Shown: in pieces, positions 10,314 to 22,122 of the stretch
Position numbering within the stretch: the stretch's first letter is position 1
Layout: every line of letters begins with the position of its first letter
The notes under the pieces: model-generated
Seen by the model: the letters and a program-made list of their open reading frames with translations, nothing else
Told to the model about the DNA's origin: nothing
Database searches by the model: none
Source of the DNA: Euphorbia lathyris
Lineage: Eukaryota > Streptophyta > Magnoliopsida > Malpighiales > Euphorbiaceae
Direction: 5' to 3'
Assembly: GCF_963576675.1 (NCBI RefSeq)
Contig: NC_088918.1
Span: 43,309,501-43,373,500 of the forward strand
DNA: 64,000 nucleotides
Position numbers and translations under genes: made by a program

Positions 10314-10825
10314 TGATAACATTGGGATATTATCCAAAGGATCAAAAGAGATATTAACCCCCAAAACGGCCGTGTATTGATCGCTTGATGTCGGAACGCT
10401 AAGGCGAATCAAACGAAGAGATCCGATGGGTGGATCAAACGAAACTACGCCATATGAGATCCGTAGGCAAACCTATGTAGAGATCCGCCATAATCCCTTG
10501 ATCCGCCAGTTGAAACAGCTGAGCCGATTCCTTCATAAAAGCCATTAACAAACTATTAATGAGCTAACGGACATGCTTAAAGGAAACCAGTAACCGCCAT
10601 TAATGGAGCATTAATGGAGACTTTCTAGTTACTAAAGGTTACAACTTCATGACTATATATAGCTTGTATCTCGAGCTATCAAGGTACACTTACACTTACC
10701 CTTTGTCAATTTAGTTTGATTTCTTGTTCCTCTATACTGACTTTGGCATCGGAGCTTCCCCCCGTCGAACCCAACGACGCCCCCACAGGGACGGAAGCTA
10801 ATCAGAAATTCTCCACAAGTCATCA
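10314..10825 (+). repeat. 3' LTR of the small LTR element
   Basis: 512 bp, same ends as the left copy, preceded by the purine tract ttagggggac and followed by the target duplication atata. Confidence 0.85.
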
Positions 10826-12355
10826 ATATATATATACACTAAAACCAAAACTAATATACTTTAAATATAAAATAAACCAAAACATAATATGAGGCTGGTG
10901 ATTCACCAAACGGTAATAGGGATTCCTCATATAAACAAAGATGGAGAAGGGGGAAGTAGTGTTCTTCCCCACTTGGAGCAAACTACTATTATCGCAAGAA
11001 AAGTTTGAAATCGAAGAACACATAGTTTATTCTTTTAACACAAATGTATCAATAATAAAATAACACTTGCGCATCCCAAATCTAAGAACAGATAATATAA
11101 AGATGAAACAAATTACAAAAGGAGTTAAAAATCTTATTTATAAAATCTAAGGGTTTTAAGAGAAATCTTGGACTATTGTCATCAAATAATTTCTACGTCA
11201 ACAAATACAACCATTAACTACATATTATTGATATATTTAGCTTGCTAAGAGGCATAAACTAAAAAAAATCTAATTGCTTTTAGAAACCCTTAACCTGCAA
11301 ATTGGAAAGTAAAAACCTCGTGAGATAGAAAATCCAACAAAAAAGTACTTAGTACAATGACATGGAAATGTAAAGCATGTATGTGATGAAGATGGAACCA
11401 AATATAAAAAAAATTCATCCCCAATGCGAATGATACTTTTCAAATAGAAGTTAAAGCTAAAAGAAAGTAAGGAGATGTCAAATCTTACTAGTTCTAGAAG
11501 ACCTCATTTGTTTTCACAATCGCAAGATACCTCTAGCTTCTTTTGATAAAAAAAAAATCAGTTCACCTTTACTTCTAGGTGGACGAGGAAACACCATACT
11601 CACAATCGATTTGACTAGAGTCTAGAGGGTGTGAGAAAAATTTAGGAAGTCACTAGATAGTGGGGGAAATTGGGTGAAAACAAAAGATTTGAAAAATTAG
11701 TTTATTTTCGTAACTTGGAATTCGGATGTTTGGACCTTTTTTTGAATTAAACAATCAATTGCACCAATCTATTACTAAAATCTAATACAATTAACTGTGT
11801 CACACTGTAAAAATAAGAGACGTAAATGAATTAAAAAAGCACAGTGCAACAAAAAAATTGATCAATTGCGCCAGTCAAACACGCCAATCAATTGGGTTGG
11901 CTCTAAGATTGAAGCCGGCGTGTTAAGAAAGGGGTTCTCTCGTCAACATTGGTTCCATTTTACTCTTGGACACTTTGATAGATAAGCCACATATCAAGAT
12001 AAAATAGGTTGGCCATTATATGACTCGATTTTCGACCTCCATTGATCCTATCATATCTCAATAATGATGTGAGGATTTGATCAAATCTTAAAGTGAGAAT
12101 TAGTAATATAATAAGAACAATAAGTAATTTGATTGATAATTTTCTCTTTTTTACATAAGAACAAAAATTGAAAAACTAAAAAAAATAATACTTGAATATA
12201 AAAGGGAAGGGAAAGAAAGTTAAAGAAACTTATAAATATATACACATGAGGTTTGTAACAAATAAAATGAATTAAAGAATTTGACCCACAATTTTGATTT
12301 AATGGAACTATATTTATTGTTTGCACTCTCAAAATTAATAAATGAAAATAAATCT
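10826..12355. other. AT-rich intergenic region downstream of the receptor-kinase gene
   Basis: No coding region or repeat boundary could be supported. The last several hundred bases lie 3' of the minus-strand kinase gene and would hold its 3' UTR and polyadenylation signals (AT-rich, for example near 12300-12355). Confidence 0.4.
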
Positions 12356-14605
12356 CTATTGATTTATTGGTGGTGGGGATTTGGTTCCATCATCAACAAT
12401 AAGATCATGCTTAATTTCTTCTAATTGGTGAACAACTTGTTGGAGTTGAGGGCGGACAGATGGAGATGGATCAACACAATGCAGAGCTAATTTCAATGTA
12501 TTAAGTAACTGATCACCTATAGTGTTAACAGCCCTGGTGAGCTCCAAATCAAACACTTCATGAGTCCATTCCTCCTTCACTATCGACGCTACCCACTGTG
12601 GCAAATCCATACCGTTTGTGGGTTCGCCAGGCGACTTCCCTGTCAACAACTCTAGTAGTATAACTCCAAAGCTGTACACGTCAGTTTTTGTGTTTGCGTT
12701 TTTTAACTTGGATAGTTCTGGTGCCTGATATCCCATTGTCCCTGCTGTTGCTATCACATTTGTGTTTGCAGCTGCTGTTGTCAACCTCGACAACCCAATG
12801 TCCGCAATGTGAGCATTTGTTTGCTCATCCAGTAGTATATTACTCGACGTCAAGTTACCGTGAATTATGTTCTCCTCTGTGTGAAGATAGTTTACTCCTC
12901 GAGCAACGCCAATGGCTATGTTCATCCTTGTTCCCCATTCAATTGGGGTCTCTGGTCCACGACCTGCATGTGTCAGCATACCAACCTTATATTAAGTGAA
13001 AATCAAATAATGCCATTAAAGTAAGTATCAAAGTTGAAAATAGTTGTTACCATGGAGGAAAGATGCAAGACTCCCTTTAGGCATGTAGTCGAAAACAAGA
13101 AGCTTCTCTCCTTTGGGTCCCAAGTAATAGGCTCTTAATGCTAAAAGATTTGGATGACGAATCTTTCCAAGTGCAGCTGCTTCATTTTCAAACTCTTTTT
13201 GCCCTTTTGTTGTCTTCTCCCTTAATCTTTTCACTGCAACTTCATTCCCATCCTCTAACGTTGCCTTGTATGCGGTTCCGTACGTGCTTTTCCCCATTAT
13301 TTCTGCAGTTGCACATAACAAATCGTCTGCTGTAAATGCAAATGGCCCCTCGAAATGGACTAACTTTCCACCCATTTCACCAATATCTCCGCTCTCCACC
13401 GCCCGGGAACTTGTTTTACCCTTGTTAGCACCTCTTTTTCTCATTAAACAGCAGCACACAATCCAGCAGAGCACCACTAGTGTTACTATGAGGATTCCGA
13501 TTGCTACCAGGATAATAATGAGTTTCCGATGATGATGTCTCGATGGAGATGGGAGAATTACAGGTGGCTGTGGCGGGGAAGGGCATGGAGTTGAGCTGAT
13601 GTAACCACATAGCAGAGGATTCCCCACAAAAGAGCTTGAATTGAATTTTTTTGAGAGTCTCGGAGGAACAGAACCCGATAGATGGTTGTAGGAAACATTG
13701 AAAGAAGTGAGATTGGCTAAACCAGAAAGTGATACCGGAATTTGTTCGGTGAAATTGTTGTGCGATAAATCAATTTGATTGATTCTGGATATGTTTCCAA
13801 TAGTTGCTGGAATAGCGCCACTGAATTGATTGTTTTTAAGGTTAAGTACTGAAAGGTTCTGTAATCTGTGAAACTCATTTGGTATCAGATTGTGAAGACG
13901 ATTGGTTTCGAGATTCAATGATACTAGAGATGAAAGATTGAAAAGGGTTGGAGGAAAACTTCCATTAATAAGATTGTTTGACAAATCAAGAATTCTTAAA
14001 CCGGAAAGTCTGCCTAATTGATTAGGAATATTACCAGAAATCTGATTATGACTGAAATTAAGCCTGTATAACCTGGTAGAATTAGCAAGAGCAGAAGGAA
14101 TTATACCAGTAAGTAAATTGTTACTGACATCAAGACTCTGAAGCATAAGACAAATACCAATTGAAGGAGGGATAGAACCGGAAAGGCGGTTATTGAATAG
14201 GTAAATTCCTCTAAGATTAGAGAGCAACCCAAGAGACGAAGGAAATTTACCGGAAAGAAGATTATCGTGCAAGCTAATTTTTCTGAGAGCTTGAAGGTGG
14301 CCAATCTTGTCTGAAATGATGCCGCCAAGTCCTTTCCAAGGAAGCTGGATAACAATAACTTGTCCGTTAACACATTTAATCCCAGCCCATTGACCAGAAC
14401 AAGTTCCATTTCCATTATCATTCCAACTCCAACTACGGAGGATTCCATTGAAGTCGATAAGGTCGTTTTGTATAGCCCGGAGAGCAAGATAATCGGGTCG
14501 GGTTACAGCCACCCCATCCCATCTCTGGCAAGAAGCAAATTGAACTAGTAGAAGAAACAGTAGTAACAAGTGAGTATTGTTCCAAAATGGAACTATATAT
14601 TCCAT
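12356..14605 (-). CDS. IMK2: LRR receptor-like pseudokinase, IMK2-like
   Basis: Two exons: 14605-13051 and 12963-12356. The 87-bp intron (13050-12964) has GT at 13050-13049 and AG at 12965-12964; joining restores LHG-RGPE and gives 720 residues. Order: signal peptide (about 1-26), LRR N-cap with a Cys pair, about nine LRRs to near residue 320, Pro/His-rich juxtamembrane stretch, membrane helix (about 362-388), kinase-like domain from about 420. The wording ([46 protein letters not shown]) is that of the IMK2/IMK3 (inflorescence meristem kinase) group, plasma-membrane receptors likely to signal through partners. The VAVK lysine is kept (about 458). The catalytic HRD is HGN (about 550) and DFG is DIG (about 573), so catalysis is unlikely. 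It is shorter than Arabidopsis IMK2 (about 836 residues), apparently lacking three to four central LRRs. Both strands nearby are transposon-rich, but the gene shows no stop or frameshift. It could be IMK3-like rather than a strict IMK2 orthologue. Confidence 0.92.
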
Positions 14606-14945
14606 CGAAGAAGAAGATAGTATTAGGAGATTTGGGTCTGATAGAGTGAGTGATCTGAAGGGAGTGTGAGAGTTTTGGTTTTAGTTTGATGATCCCAACG
14701 GCTACTTTTCAGGTCTGACTTAACGGCCATATTTCTATTTCAATGGTGGGTCCTTCCTTTCTCCACCACTCCAACGGCCCTCATTACACTGGTGGGGCTT
14801 CCGCTTAAACTATTATAATTATTCATTTGGCCTGCCCGTGTTTTGCATCTTAAACTATGATGGGGGTAGCTAACATTACCTTTTTTTATTTATCAAAATG
14901 TGAATCTATTTTGCATAAAACTATCACACAGATACCGAAATTCAG
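14606..14945 (-). other. Upstream region of the IMK2-like gene
   Basis: 340 bp between the start codon and the MULE-like element. On the minus strand it would hold the 5' UTR and core promoter. An AT-rich patch near 14805-14825 is the only weak TATA-like candidate. A transposon therefore sits within about 350 bp of the start codon and may supply or disturb upstream regulatory sequence. Confidence 0.35.
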
Positions 14946-15238
14946 GAGAAAAAATTTACAATACGCCTGCCATATACTCCTTAATTTGGTATGCCAGGTT
15001 TGACAAGTATTAAACACTTTAAAATTAATTAAAAAGTAAAAACAGTTTAGTTTTATCCTTAATTTGGAGGCCCATTCCTTCTCTCTTCGCATTCTCTTCT
15101 CCTTGCTTTCTTTTTGCATCTCAAACCTAAAGATATTGAATGCGGACAAGCCAAGTTTAGAATCAATGTTCATTCCTCCAAAATCAATTTTAATGCAATC
15201 CAAGAGAAACACAAAAATAAAGATATTGAATGTAACAA

Positions 15239-15751
15239 CAACAACAACAACAACAAAGCCTTAGTCCCGAAATGATTCGGGGTCGGCTAACATGAACCAT
15301 CATATAAAACCGTGAAAATCAAGTCGTGTCAGCGACACAGATTCGCTCCCTCCACTCCGTCCTATCCACTACCATATTTTCCTCAATTCCCAATAAACTC
15401 ATATCACTCTCGATCACCCTCCTCCAAGTTTGCTTAGGTCTTCCCCTACCCCTCACCACTACATCCCTTTGCCACTCTTCGGTTCTCCTAACCGGCGCAT
15501 CAAGCCCTCTACGTCTCACATGGCCAAACCACCTTAGTCGGTTTTCTCTCATTTTATTCTCAATAGATGTGACCCCTACTTTTGTCCTAATTATTTCATT
15601 ACGCACCCGGTCCTTTCTCGTGTGACCACACATCCATCTCAACATACGCATCTCCGCCACCGACATCTTATGGATGTGGCAGTGTTTCACTGCCCAACAC
15701 TCCGTACCATATAACAATGCTGGTCTAATTGCCGTCCGGTAGAATTTTCCC
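15239..15751 (-). mobile_element. 5'-truncated RTE-type LINE insertion
   Basis: A 513-bp minus-strand insertion flanked by a perfect 15-bp duplication, tattgaatgtaacaa (15224-15238 and 15752-15766). Its 3' end on the minus strand is a (TTG)n run, read as (CAA)n on plus at about 15239-15256, which is typical of RTE-clade LINEs. Only the tail of the reverse-transcriptase protein remains. It is inserted in the MULE-like element, so it is the younger of the two. Confidence 0.85.
15319..15751 (-). pseudogene. C-terminal fragment of RTE LINE reverse transcriptase
   Basis: The 132-codon open stretch 15717-15319 encodes the region after the RT catalytic core: MLYGTECW, then [28 protein letters not shown] and GRGRPKQTW. 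These are characteristic of plant non-LTR (RTE-like) reverse transcriptases. The RT active site and endonuclease domain are absent because the insertion is 5' truncated. The fragment reaches its natural stop shortly before the (TTG)n tail. It is not a functional gene. Confidence 0.85.
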
Positions 15752-15840
15752 TATTGAATGTAACAATGAAAATTAATTTTAATCCAATCCCAGAAAATTA
15801 TTTGATATCAAAATTAACCAATAACAAATGGAGGAGCTTC

Positions 15841-16147
15841 TATCCAGAAGAGGCAAAAGTTCCAATTAATTTTTATTCTTTAAGACTTTTAAGGAGGTCG
15901 GAGGAGGAAAACAAACAGAAGCGATGTCAGTAGCCGGAGGAGGAGAACATAAGAACATCCGACTGAAGAGGACGACGGTGATGGCAGTCGCCGGAAGAGG
16001 AGGTTCGCGTTCACTATCCAGAAGAGGCAAAGGTTCCAATCAGTTTTTATTCTTTGTGACTTTTAAGGAGGTCGTCGGAGAAAAACTAACGGAAGTGACA
16101 TCAGTCGTCGGAAGAGGAGAACATATCGACGGAAGAGAACAATGGTG
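15841..16147 (+). repeat. Internal tandem duplication (about 174 bp) in the MULE-like element
   Basis: The block tatccagaagaggcaaaagttcc...gacttttaaggaggtcg...gtcagtagccggaggaggagaac...ggtgatgg at 15841 recurs at 16015 with about 15-20 percent differences and a shorter tail. The repeats are rich in gga/gaa triplets and remain open in one frame (for example 15924-16148), but no known domain is seen. Confidence 0.65.
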
Positions 16148-16402
16148 ATGGGTCCTTTCTGTAATTTGCGGCAAAAGAAACCCAATATCACCATAAGTAA
16201 ACAGTGAAGCACCGCCCAATATCATCGTAAGAAAACAAGGGTGATTGTGAAGAGAGAAGGAAAGGAGCCTCAAGATAAAATTAAACTATTTTTATTTTTT
16301 AATTATATTTAATTATTTTTTTAAAGTGTTTAACACTTGTCAAATTATAACTCGCCTGGCATACCAAATCAGCTATATGCCAGGCGTATTGTAAATTTTC
16401 TC

Positions 16403-17534
16403 GAAATTCAATTGTTTTTTACCTTGTATTATGCACAATGGAACACGAAGAAATTACTTACATTAGAAATCAAATAACCAGTCTGAATACAAGTTGAAAT
16501 AAAACACACAAAATCTTCTAAGAAAATTTTTAGGTGATAGAGGGCCAGTCTCCACTATTACTAACCGTTTAACGTCTTTTGTGATTGGTGTACGAGCGTG
16601 CCAGTAATTTTGTAAAAAAACTATAAAACGTATATTAGATCTAACTTCTAATCAGACAATTATACAAAAATCTTAAAGGACATAAAAAAAGCTTAAAGTT
16701 TGTAATTGAATCTAAAAGACTGATTTTGACTAAACCGAAAATAATGCCAAGAAATGTAGATAGACTCTAATTGAATTGCATAAAATTGAAATTGAGTAAT
16801 TGAAGTAACCAAAGTTAGAACTTACAATGGAAAGATGTGCAAAAAATTAAATTAATTAAGATTGTAGATTTAGCTAAAATCCATTTGAAGAATTATTTGA
16901 ATTCTGTTTGGTTTGTGTTTGATTGATTGTCCCTTCTTTCTCGAATTCTTTCTCTTTTATATTGTCTCTCTCTTAAGCATATAACCGCCGATTCCCACTA
17001 TCTCCATGCTATAACTTCCCACGTTCCTTGTATGTTCCAGATTATCAAGGAAGTCATGTAGTCCTTCCAAGTAGATCTAATCATCAGCCAATAAGATCCT
17101 TAACTGCCCACTAAGCCACTTCATTTCCCATTTCTTTTTTCTTTTAATTTGGCGGCACACTTCATATTCAAAGATAAATAACACTTTTCCCCTTAACTTA
17201 TGTTAGATTTATCATATTGGCCCCTTGTCTTTTAGATTTCAGCTATTTAGGCCGGAAGGTTCTCAAAATTACACAATCAACCATCCACCATGCTCTAACA
17301 TAGCTCTTGCACCTCCTTTACTATCTTCTCCAATTTGGACGAAATTAGCTGATATAATTATCCAATTAGTCCAAAATTAATTATAGGTGAAACAATTGCC
17401 CTCCCCACATGTATTAGCTTAGAACATGAGCTGATACATAGAGGTTTTAATCCACATTTAATTCCTTACAGCTGCACTAATGACTGGACATCCATTTTAA
17501 TTAAACTCTAACTATTGATTGGCAAACAGTCCTG
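16403..17534. other. Intergenic region, nothing recognised
   Basis: AT-rich sequence with no supported gene, LTR boundary or inverted repeat. Confidence 0.35.
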
Positions 17535-18310
17535 GTGAACGCACAACTCTCTGCTTACTTCAACTCCTTACCGTTTAAGAGACTTTCCATCTTCTCAGTT
17601 TCTTCTTATCTTCAGCAGATTCAAAATTCATTACTTTACAAGGGGAAACATCACCAGTGGATGAGTCAAATACTCATCGATTCTCTCAAACGCCTCCTGA
17701 TGTTTACTCTCCCATTTGAAATATGTTCCCCCTTTCAAAAACAACAAATTAGAGAACACATATGACTTTCCAACCAAGTTAGCAATAAATATTCTCAAAT
17801 AATTAACCAACCCGAGGAACCTTTGTAGTTCCTTCTTGTTGCTAAGTGGTCTGACCTCAATGACTGCCTTTGCCTTATTCTTGTCTACATCCACTCCTCT
17901 CCGATGTACCAAAAATCCCAGGAAGTTCCCAGCTCTGACACCAAAAAGCACATTTTAGTGGATTCATCTTTAGTTTGTGCTATCTCATCCTTATGAACCC
18001 CTTTCTGAGATGCTCAATGTGGTCACAATATCTTTTGGACTTTGCCACAATATCATCAATATATACTTCCATAAAATTCCCCATATGGAAGATTGTGTTC
18101 ATGGCTTGCTGATAGGTTGCTCCAACATTTTTAAGGCCGAGCGGCATAACCAACCATTCAAAAGTTCCTAATGCCCCTGGGCATCTGAAAGTAGTTTTGG
18201 CTATGTCTGCTAATGCAATTAAGATCTGGTTATAGCCAGAGAAACCATCCAAATATGACAATATTTCATTCCTAGAGACTGCGGCAATCAGCATATCAGC
18301 TATAGGCATA
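17535..18310 (-). pseudogene. Broken Ty3/gypsy reverse-transcriptase fragment
   Basis: The upper part (18309-17980) encodes LSYLDGFSGYNQI, TTFRCPGALGTFEW and the RT active site as VYIDDIVAKS. An in-frame TAG (just before HKLKMNPLKC) and an extra base in a T run near 17945 follow. The lower part (17951-17631) encodes FLGFLVHRRGVDVDKNKAKA, NKKELQRFLGLVNYLR and FKWESKHQEAFERI, the connection between RT and RNase H. Similarity tapers off towards 17535. Wording suits the Tat/Ogre side of Ty3/gypsy. No LTR is attached. It ends about 20 bp from the LTR at 18333, so the outer Athila-like element may have cut it. Confidence 0.85.
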
Positions 18311-18332
18311 GGATATCAGCTATATGCATAAC

Positions 18333-19587
18333 TGTTAGGCATGAAAATGACTACAATAAAACATACTATTTATGATAAATTTGGGGCGTTTTAGGCGTAA
18401 GATTACTTAAAAGAAGGACTAATGAGTGTTTTATGCAGATTTGAAAAGATAAAGTCAAAAAGGCTGTTATGCAATCTGTTTTGCAACAACCAAGAGGAGA
18501 AGTGCACCCTTTGATCCAGCGGATAACACTGCGTACCTGATGACGGACAGTGACTTTACAAGCGGGCAGGAACGGGCAGAAATGAGCGGCAGAATGCAAC
18601 ATGATGACAAGACAAATCGACCCTTGAGTGTTCAAGGGTCAAAACATTTTAACCACTTTTAGCAATCCCCAATCTCTTGAACAATCTTTCTGTTTTTGTA
18701 ATAATTTAGTTTATTTTGTGTACTTGTAATCTTTTTCCCTCCTATTTATATCGGTAGTGGAGGAAAAATAAGATATACTTTTTGGGGAAGAAGATAGAGA
18801 ATTTTTTGGAAGCAACTTTAGAGAGAGAAGCTTTCTAAGAAACATTATGACTCCTTCTATGGAGTTTTGTATATACGGCTCAGGCTGTTCACTCTTTAGC
18901 ATGAGTGAGTAGTTGTTTTGAACGAGTTCGGCCAGCAAGGGCTGGTTATATAAGTATTCTATTTTCTTTTTATGAATGAATGATGTTATATGTTGTTGTG
19001 TTTGATAAAGCTTTCACTCCATTGCTAAATGCATGTATCTTAGTGTTAGATGAATGATAGGGAACTGCTTTCATCTTCACGGAACCTTTTATCAAACGTC
19101 CAAACCCCGACATAGGAATGTTAGGGGGTTATATCAAGGGTTTTCTTAACTGAAATGCTGTTTCGCTCGTAATGCAAGAAAGAACCAACATTAAGGACGC
19201 TTAAGGTTGTAGTACATCTTAGAATCTTAAGAAGACACGAGAGTTGACTTAAGTGAGCCTTAAAGCAGAGACCTTGACTTCACTTTATGTCATTCATGAA
19301 TAAATAGGACGTTTAGAGACTGAAAGTAACCTGTTCCGATGTGGCCTAGCCTGTTCTATCTTTTATCATTATCAAAACTCATTTTATGACACTGAATCTC
19401 TTAATTAGTATTGCTGTTACTACATCACAATATTTCTCAACTAAAGGAAATCACACACCACAAACACCATGTTCTGCAAGGTTTTTCTAGTAAAATTTGG
19501 TCATCAATCCATGTGGAGACGATAATCTACTTATCATTTTATTACTTGTATCTAGTGCACTTGCTAGAGTCTGTTTTGAGCACAACA
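18333..19587 (+). repeat. Putative 5' LTR of element B
   Basis: It ends ...gagcacAACA six bases before the primer-binding site. The preceding tagtgcacttgctagagt is familiar from Athila/Calypso U5 ends. The start TGTTAGGC at 18333 is chosen because it pairs with the AACA end and follows the RT fragment. TATATAA at 18947-18953 fits a U3/R boundary. The length would be 1,255 bp. The start is provisional, as no matching copy was found. Confidence 0.5.
18947..18953 (+). promoter_or_regulatory. TATA box in the 5' LTR of element B
   Basis: TATATAA within ggttatataagtattc, about 615 bases into the putative LTR. Confidence 0.45.
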
Positions 19588-19593
19588 AGTTTT

Positions 19594-19611
19594 TGGCGCC
19601 GTTGCCGGGGA
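19594..19611 (+). promoter_or_regulatory. Primer-binding site of element B
   Basis: TGGCGCCGTTGCCGGGGA, preceded by a T run, is the characteristic primer-binding region of Athila-type elements (usually assigned to tRNA-Asp). It fixes the plus orientation and the 5' LTR end. Confidence 0.9.
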
Positions 19612-19889
19612 TTGAAAGCAATAAGGTTTATCTGAAATTTTTTGTGAAACAAGGTGTTTTTAATCTGTTTGTCACATAGTGCAGCCAGAAGCGGTTTTTC
19701 TTACTGTCTATGCGCAGAGCTGGACCACCAGTTTTTCCTATCAATCTTGAATTAGAAAGAACGTGTAGACGAAACCAAGCGGGAGCTCAATGAGCAAGAC
19801 AAAGAGAAAGGCAAAGAGAAAGAAGGATGACTGGAAGAGTACCATAACAACCTAATCAGGAAGGAGAAGGTGAAAACAACAATCCACCA

Positions 19890-22122
19890 GTCATGAGAAT
19901 CAGGGATTACTCCAGACCTACCGCGGAAGGACACTCGTCGTGCATTGTATTGCCTAACGAAGGAAACAACATGTTCGAAGTAAAAGCATCCATGATACAG
20001 ATGTTGCAAGAAACCGTGCAATTCAATGGATACCAGTCTGAAGATCCAAACGCATATATCCAGGAGTTTGTTACATTGTGTAATACTTTCCGATCAAACA
20101 GAGGAGTGTACGATGATGTGATAAGGCTGAAGCTGTTTCCTTTTTCTCTCAAGGATAAAGCAAAGAACTGGCTAAAGAACTTACAGCCAGGAACCATCGC
20201 AACCTGGCAGGACATGGCCAGTGCTTTTCTGATGAAATACTTTCCACCCAGACAGGCTATCAAACTCAGAAATAAGGTGTCCCATTTCGTACAAGAGGAG
20301 GATGAATCTTTGGCCGAAGCATGGGAAAGGTAAAAAGAGCTGTTAAGAAGGGTACCAAATCATGGCATCCCCATTTGGATGCAAATGCAGAATTTTTATA
20401 ATGGAGTCACCAACACGTACAAAATCCAGATTGAATCCATTGCGAATGGTAACCCCGAGGATCTTGAACCACAAGCCTTGTACGATCTCATTGAGAAGGT
20501 TGTAAGTACAAGTTATAATTGGCACTCAGCTAGGAGTGAAGGGAAAAGAACGGCAGATGGTGATGTAGTTTCCAAGCTGACCACCCAGGTGGAACAGCTT
20601 GCCAAGCAGCTCAACAAGATTAATGTATCATCCATTCATAGTGAACCACCATTTCATGATGTATGTGATTTTTGTGGAGGGCCTCACTTCAACATCAACT
20701 GCCCTGGAGTTAAGCAAGGAAAAGGTGAGCAGGAACAATGTGATTACGCTGGATACAATCAAAGGAACCCACCAAATCCTTACTCCAATACATACAATCC
20801 AGCCACAAGAAATCATCCGAATTTCGGATGGACTGGACAGCCAAACCAGCAGGAGCAACCAAGATACCAGCAGCAACAAGGAGGACACTATTAGAGGCAA
20901 GCTCAACAACTTTACAAACAGCATGTTCCACCAAAGGAGGATGTCGAACAGGACATGAAGACCATGATGATGCAGTTTATGAAGCAAACACAGTCTTCCA
21001 TCAAAAATTTGGAGACACAGGTTCATCAACTGGCAGCTTCATCATCAAAAGGAAAAGGGGTGATGCCGAGCAATACCGAACCAAACCCTAAGGGAGATGT
21101 CATGGCTATCACTCTACGGTCTGGTAAGGAAACTACTCCTCCTTTGATGACTAATAAAAGTGCTGAGTGTGCAGGTACGTCCATAATTACTGAGAAGGAA
21201 AAGGAACAGACTGTTCTTGACCAGGAAAGGCCAGCCGAGACAGAACTCGCATCTGACGTCAATCAGGAGGAACCAGGGAAAAAGTACTATCCACCTCCTC
21301 CCTATGTACCACCTGTACCTTATCCGGCGAGGCTCGTAAACGAAAAGCTTAAAGAGCAAAATTCAAAAGTGCCGGACACCTTGAGGAAGTTGCATATCAA
21401 CATCCCCTTTGTGGAAGCACTTGCCCAGATGCCCACATATGCAAAGTTTTTGAAGGATATCCTATCCAATAAGAAGAAATTGGAAAACATCTCAATGATC
21501 GCTGAACAGAGATTGTTCGTCCATACTCCAGAACAAGCAGCAGCTTCCTAAAAAGCTGAAGGATCCAGGGAGTTTTTCAATTCCATGTTCTATTGGCAAG
21601 TTAAATATTGAGAATGCATTATGTGACCTAGGAGCAAATATAAATCTGATGTCATATTCTGTGTATGTTAAGCTAGGGTTAGGTGAGCCACAACCAACTA
21701 GGATGTCAATCCAATTGGCAGATAGATTTGTATGTTATCCTAGGGGAGTTGTAGAGGATGTGTTAGTCAAGGTAGGAAAGATCATACTACCTGTTGATTT
21801 TATAATAATGGATATAGATGAGGATTTGCATGTTCCCATAATTTTAGGTAGACCGTTCTTAGCAACGGGTAAAGCATTGATTGATGTGGAAGAAGGGCAA
21901 TTATTTTTGAGAATTAATGGGAAGGAAATCATTTTCAAAATGAATGAAGCCATGAGACGTTCTAACACCAATGATGACACCTGTTATTTCCTAGATGATT
22001 TCCATAGTTTATCTGATTCACAGGACCAGGGACAGGACACGTTGGAGGCGCTTTTGGGAGAAGAAGTAAATCTTTGTGAAGGAACAGGTTGTTCCATTGA
22101 AACAGAAACTTCATCACCTACC
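19890..22122 (+). pseudogene. Gag and protease of element B, broken
   Basis: Gag lies in one frame from before 19893 to 21551, with in-frame stops TAA (20331) and TAG (20892). It carries the retrotransposon gag core (LKLFPFSLKDKAKNWL, TWQDMASAFLMKYFPP) and a short zinc-knuckle-like CDFCGGPHFNINC. A basic Gln/Asn-rich region and a coiled-coil-like stretch (MKTMMMQFMKQTQSSIKNLE) follow. A frame change near 21540 leads into the protease (CDLGANINLMSYSVY, with DLGA in the place of DTGA or DSGA, and IILGRPFLATGKALID). The protease frame is interrupted at codon 22120-22122 by the copia LTR and resumes at 53197. Decay is moderate: two stops and at least one shift. Confidence 0.85.

Larger units (their letters stand above)
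8739..10825 (+). mobile_element. Complete small non-autonomous LTR retrotransposon
   Basis: Two 512-bp LTRs (8739-9250 and 10314-10825), nearly identical by eye, flank a 1,063-bp internal region. Both start TGATAACATT and end AGTCATCA. The 5 bases on each side (atata at 8734-8738 and 10826-10830) match as a target duplication, although the site is a ta-rich run. TATATATA boxes (9079-9086 and 10654-10661) and the purine tract ttagggggac before the right LTR set the element on the plus strand. A TGG-starting candidate primer site (tggtgcggtgaagg) begins 3 bases after the left LTR. There is no gag, RT or integrase, and the only sizeable ORF (9286-10011) is antisense. The element must have been mobilised in trans. 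Confidence 0.85.
14946..16402. mobile_element. Non-autonomous MULE-like element
   Basis: Terminal inverted repeats of about 130 bp begin gagaaaa(aa)tttacaatacgcc on the left. The reverse complement of the right end reads gagaaaatttacaatacgcc. Both arms continue through atttggtatgccagg and ttaaacactttaaaa. The flanks gaaattcag (14937-14945) and gaaattcaa (16403-16411) form a 9-bp target duplication with one mismatch, the size typical of Mutator-like elements. There is no transposase. The interior holds an internal duplication (15841-16147) and a LINE insertion. Without the LINE and its duplication the element would be about 930 bp. Confidence 0.75.
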
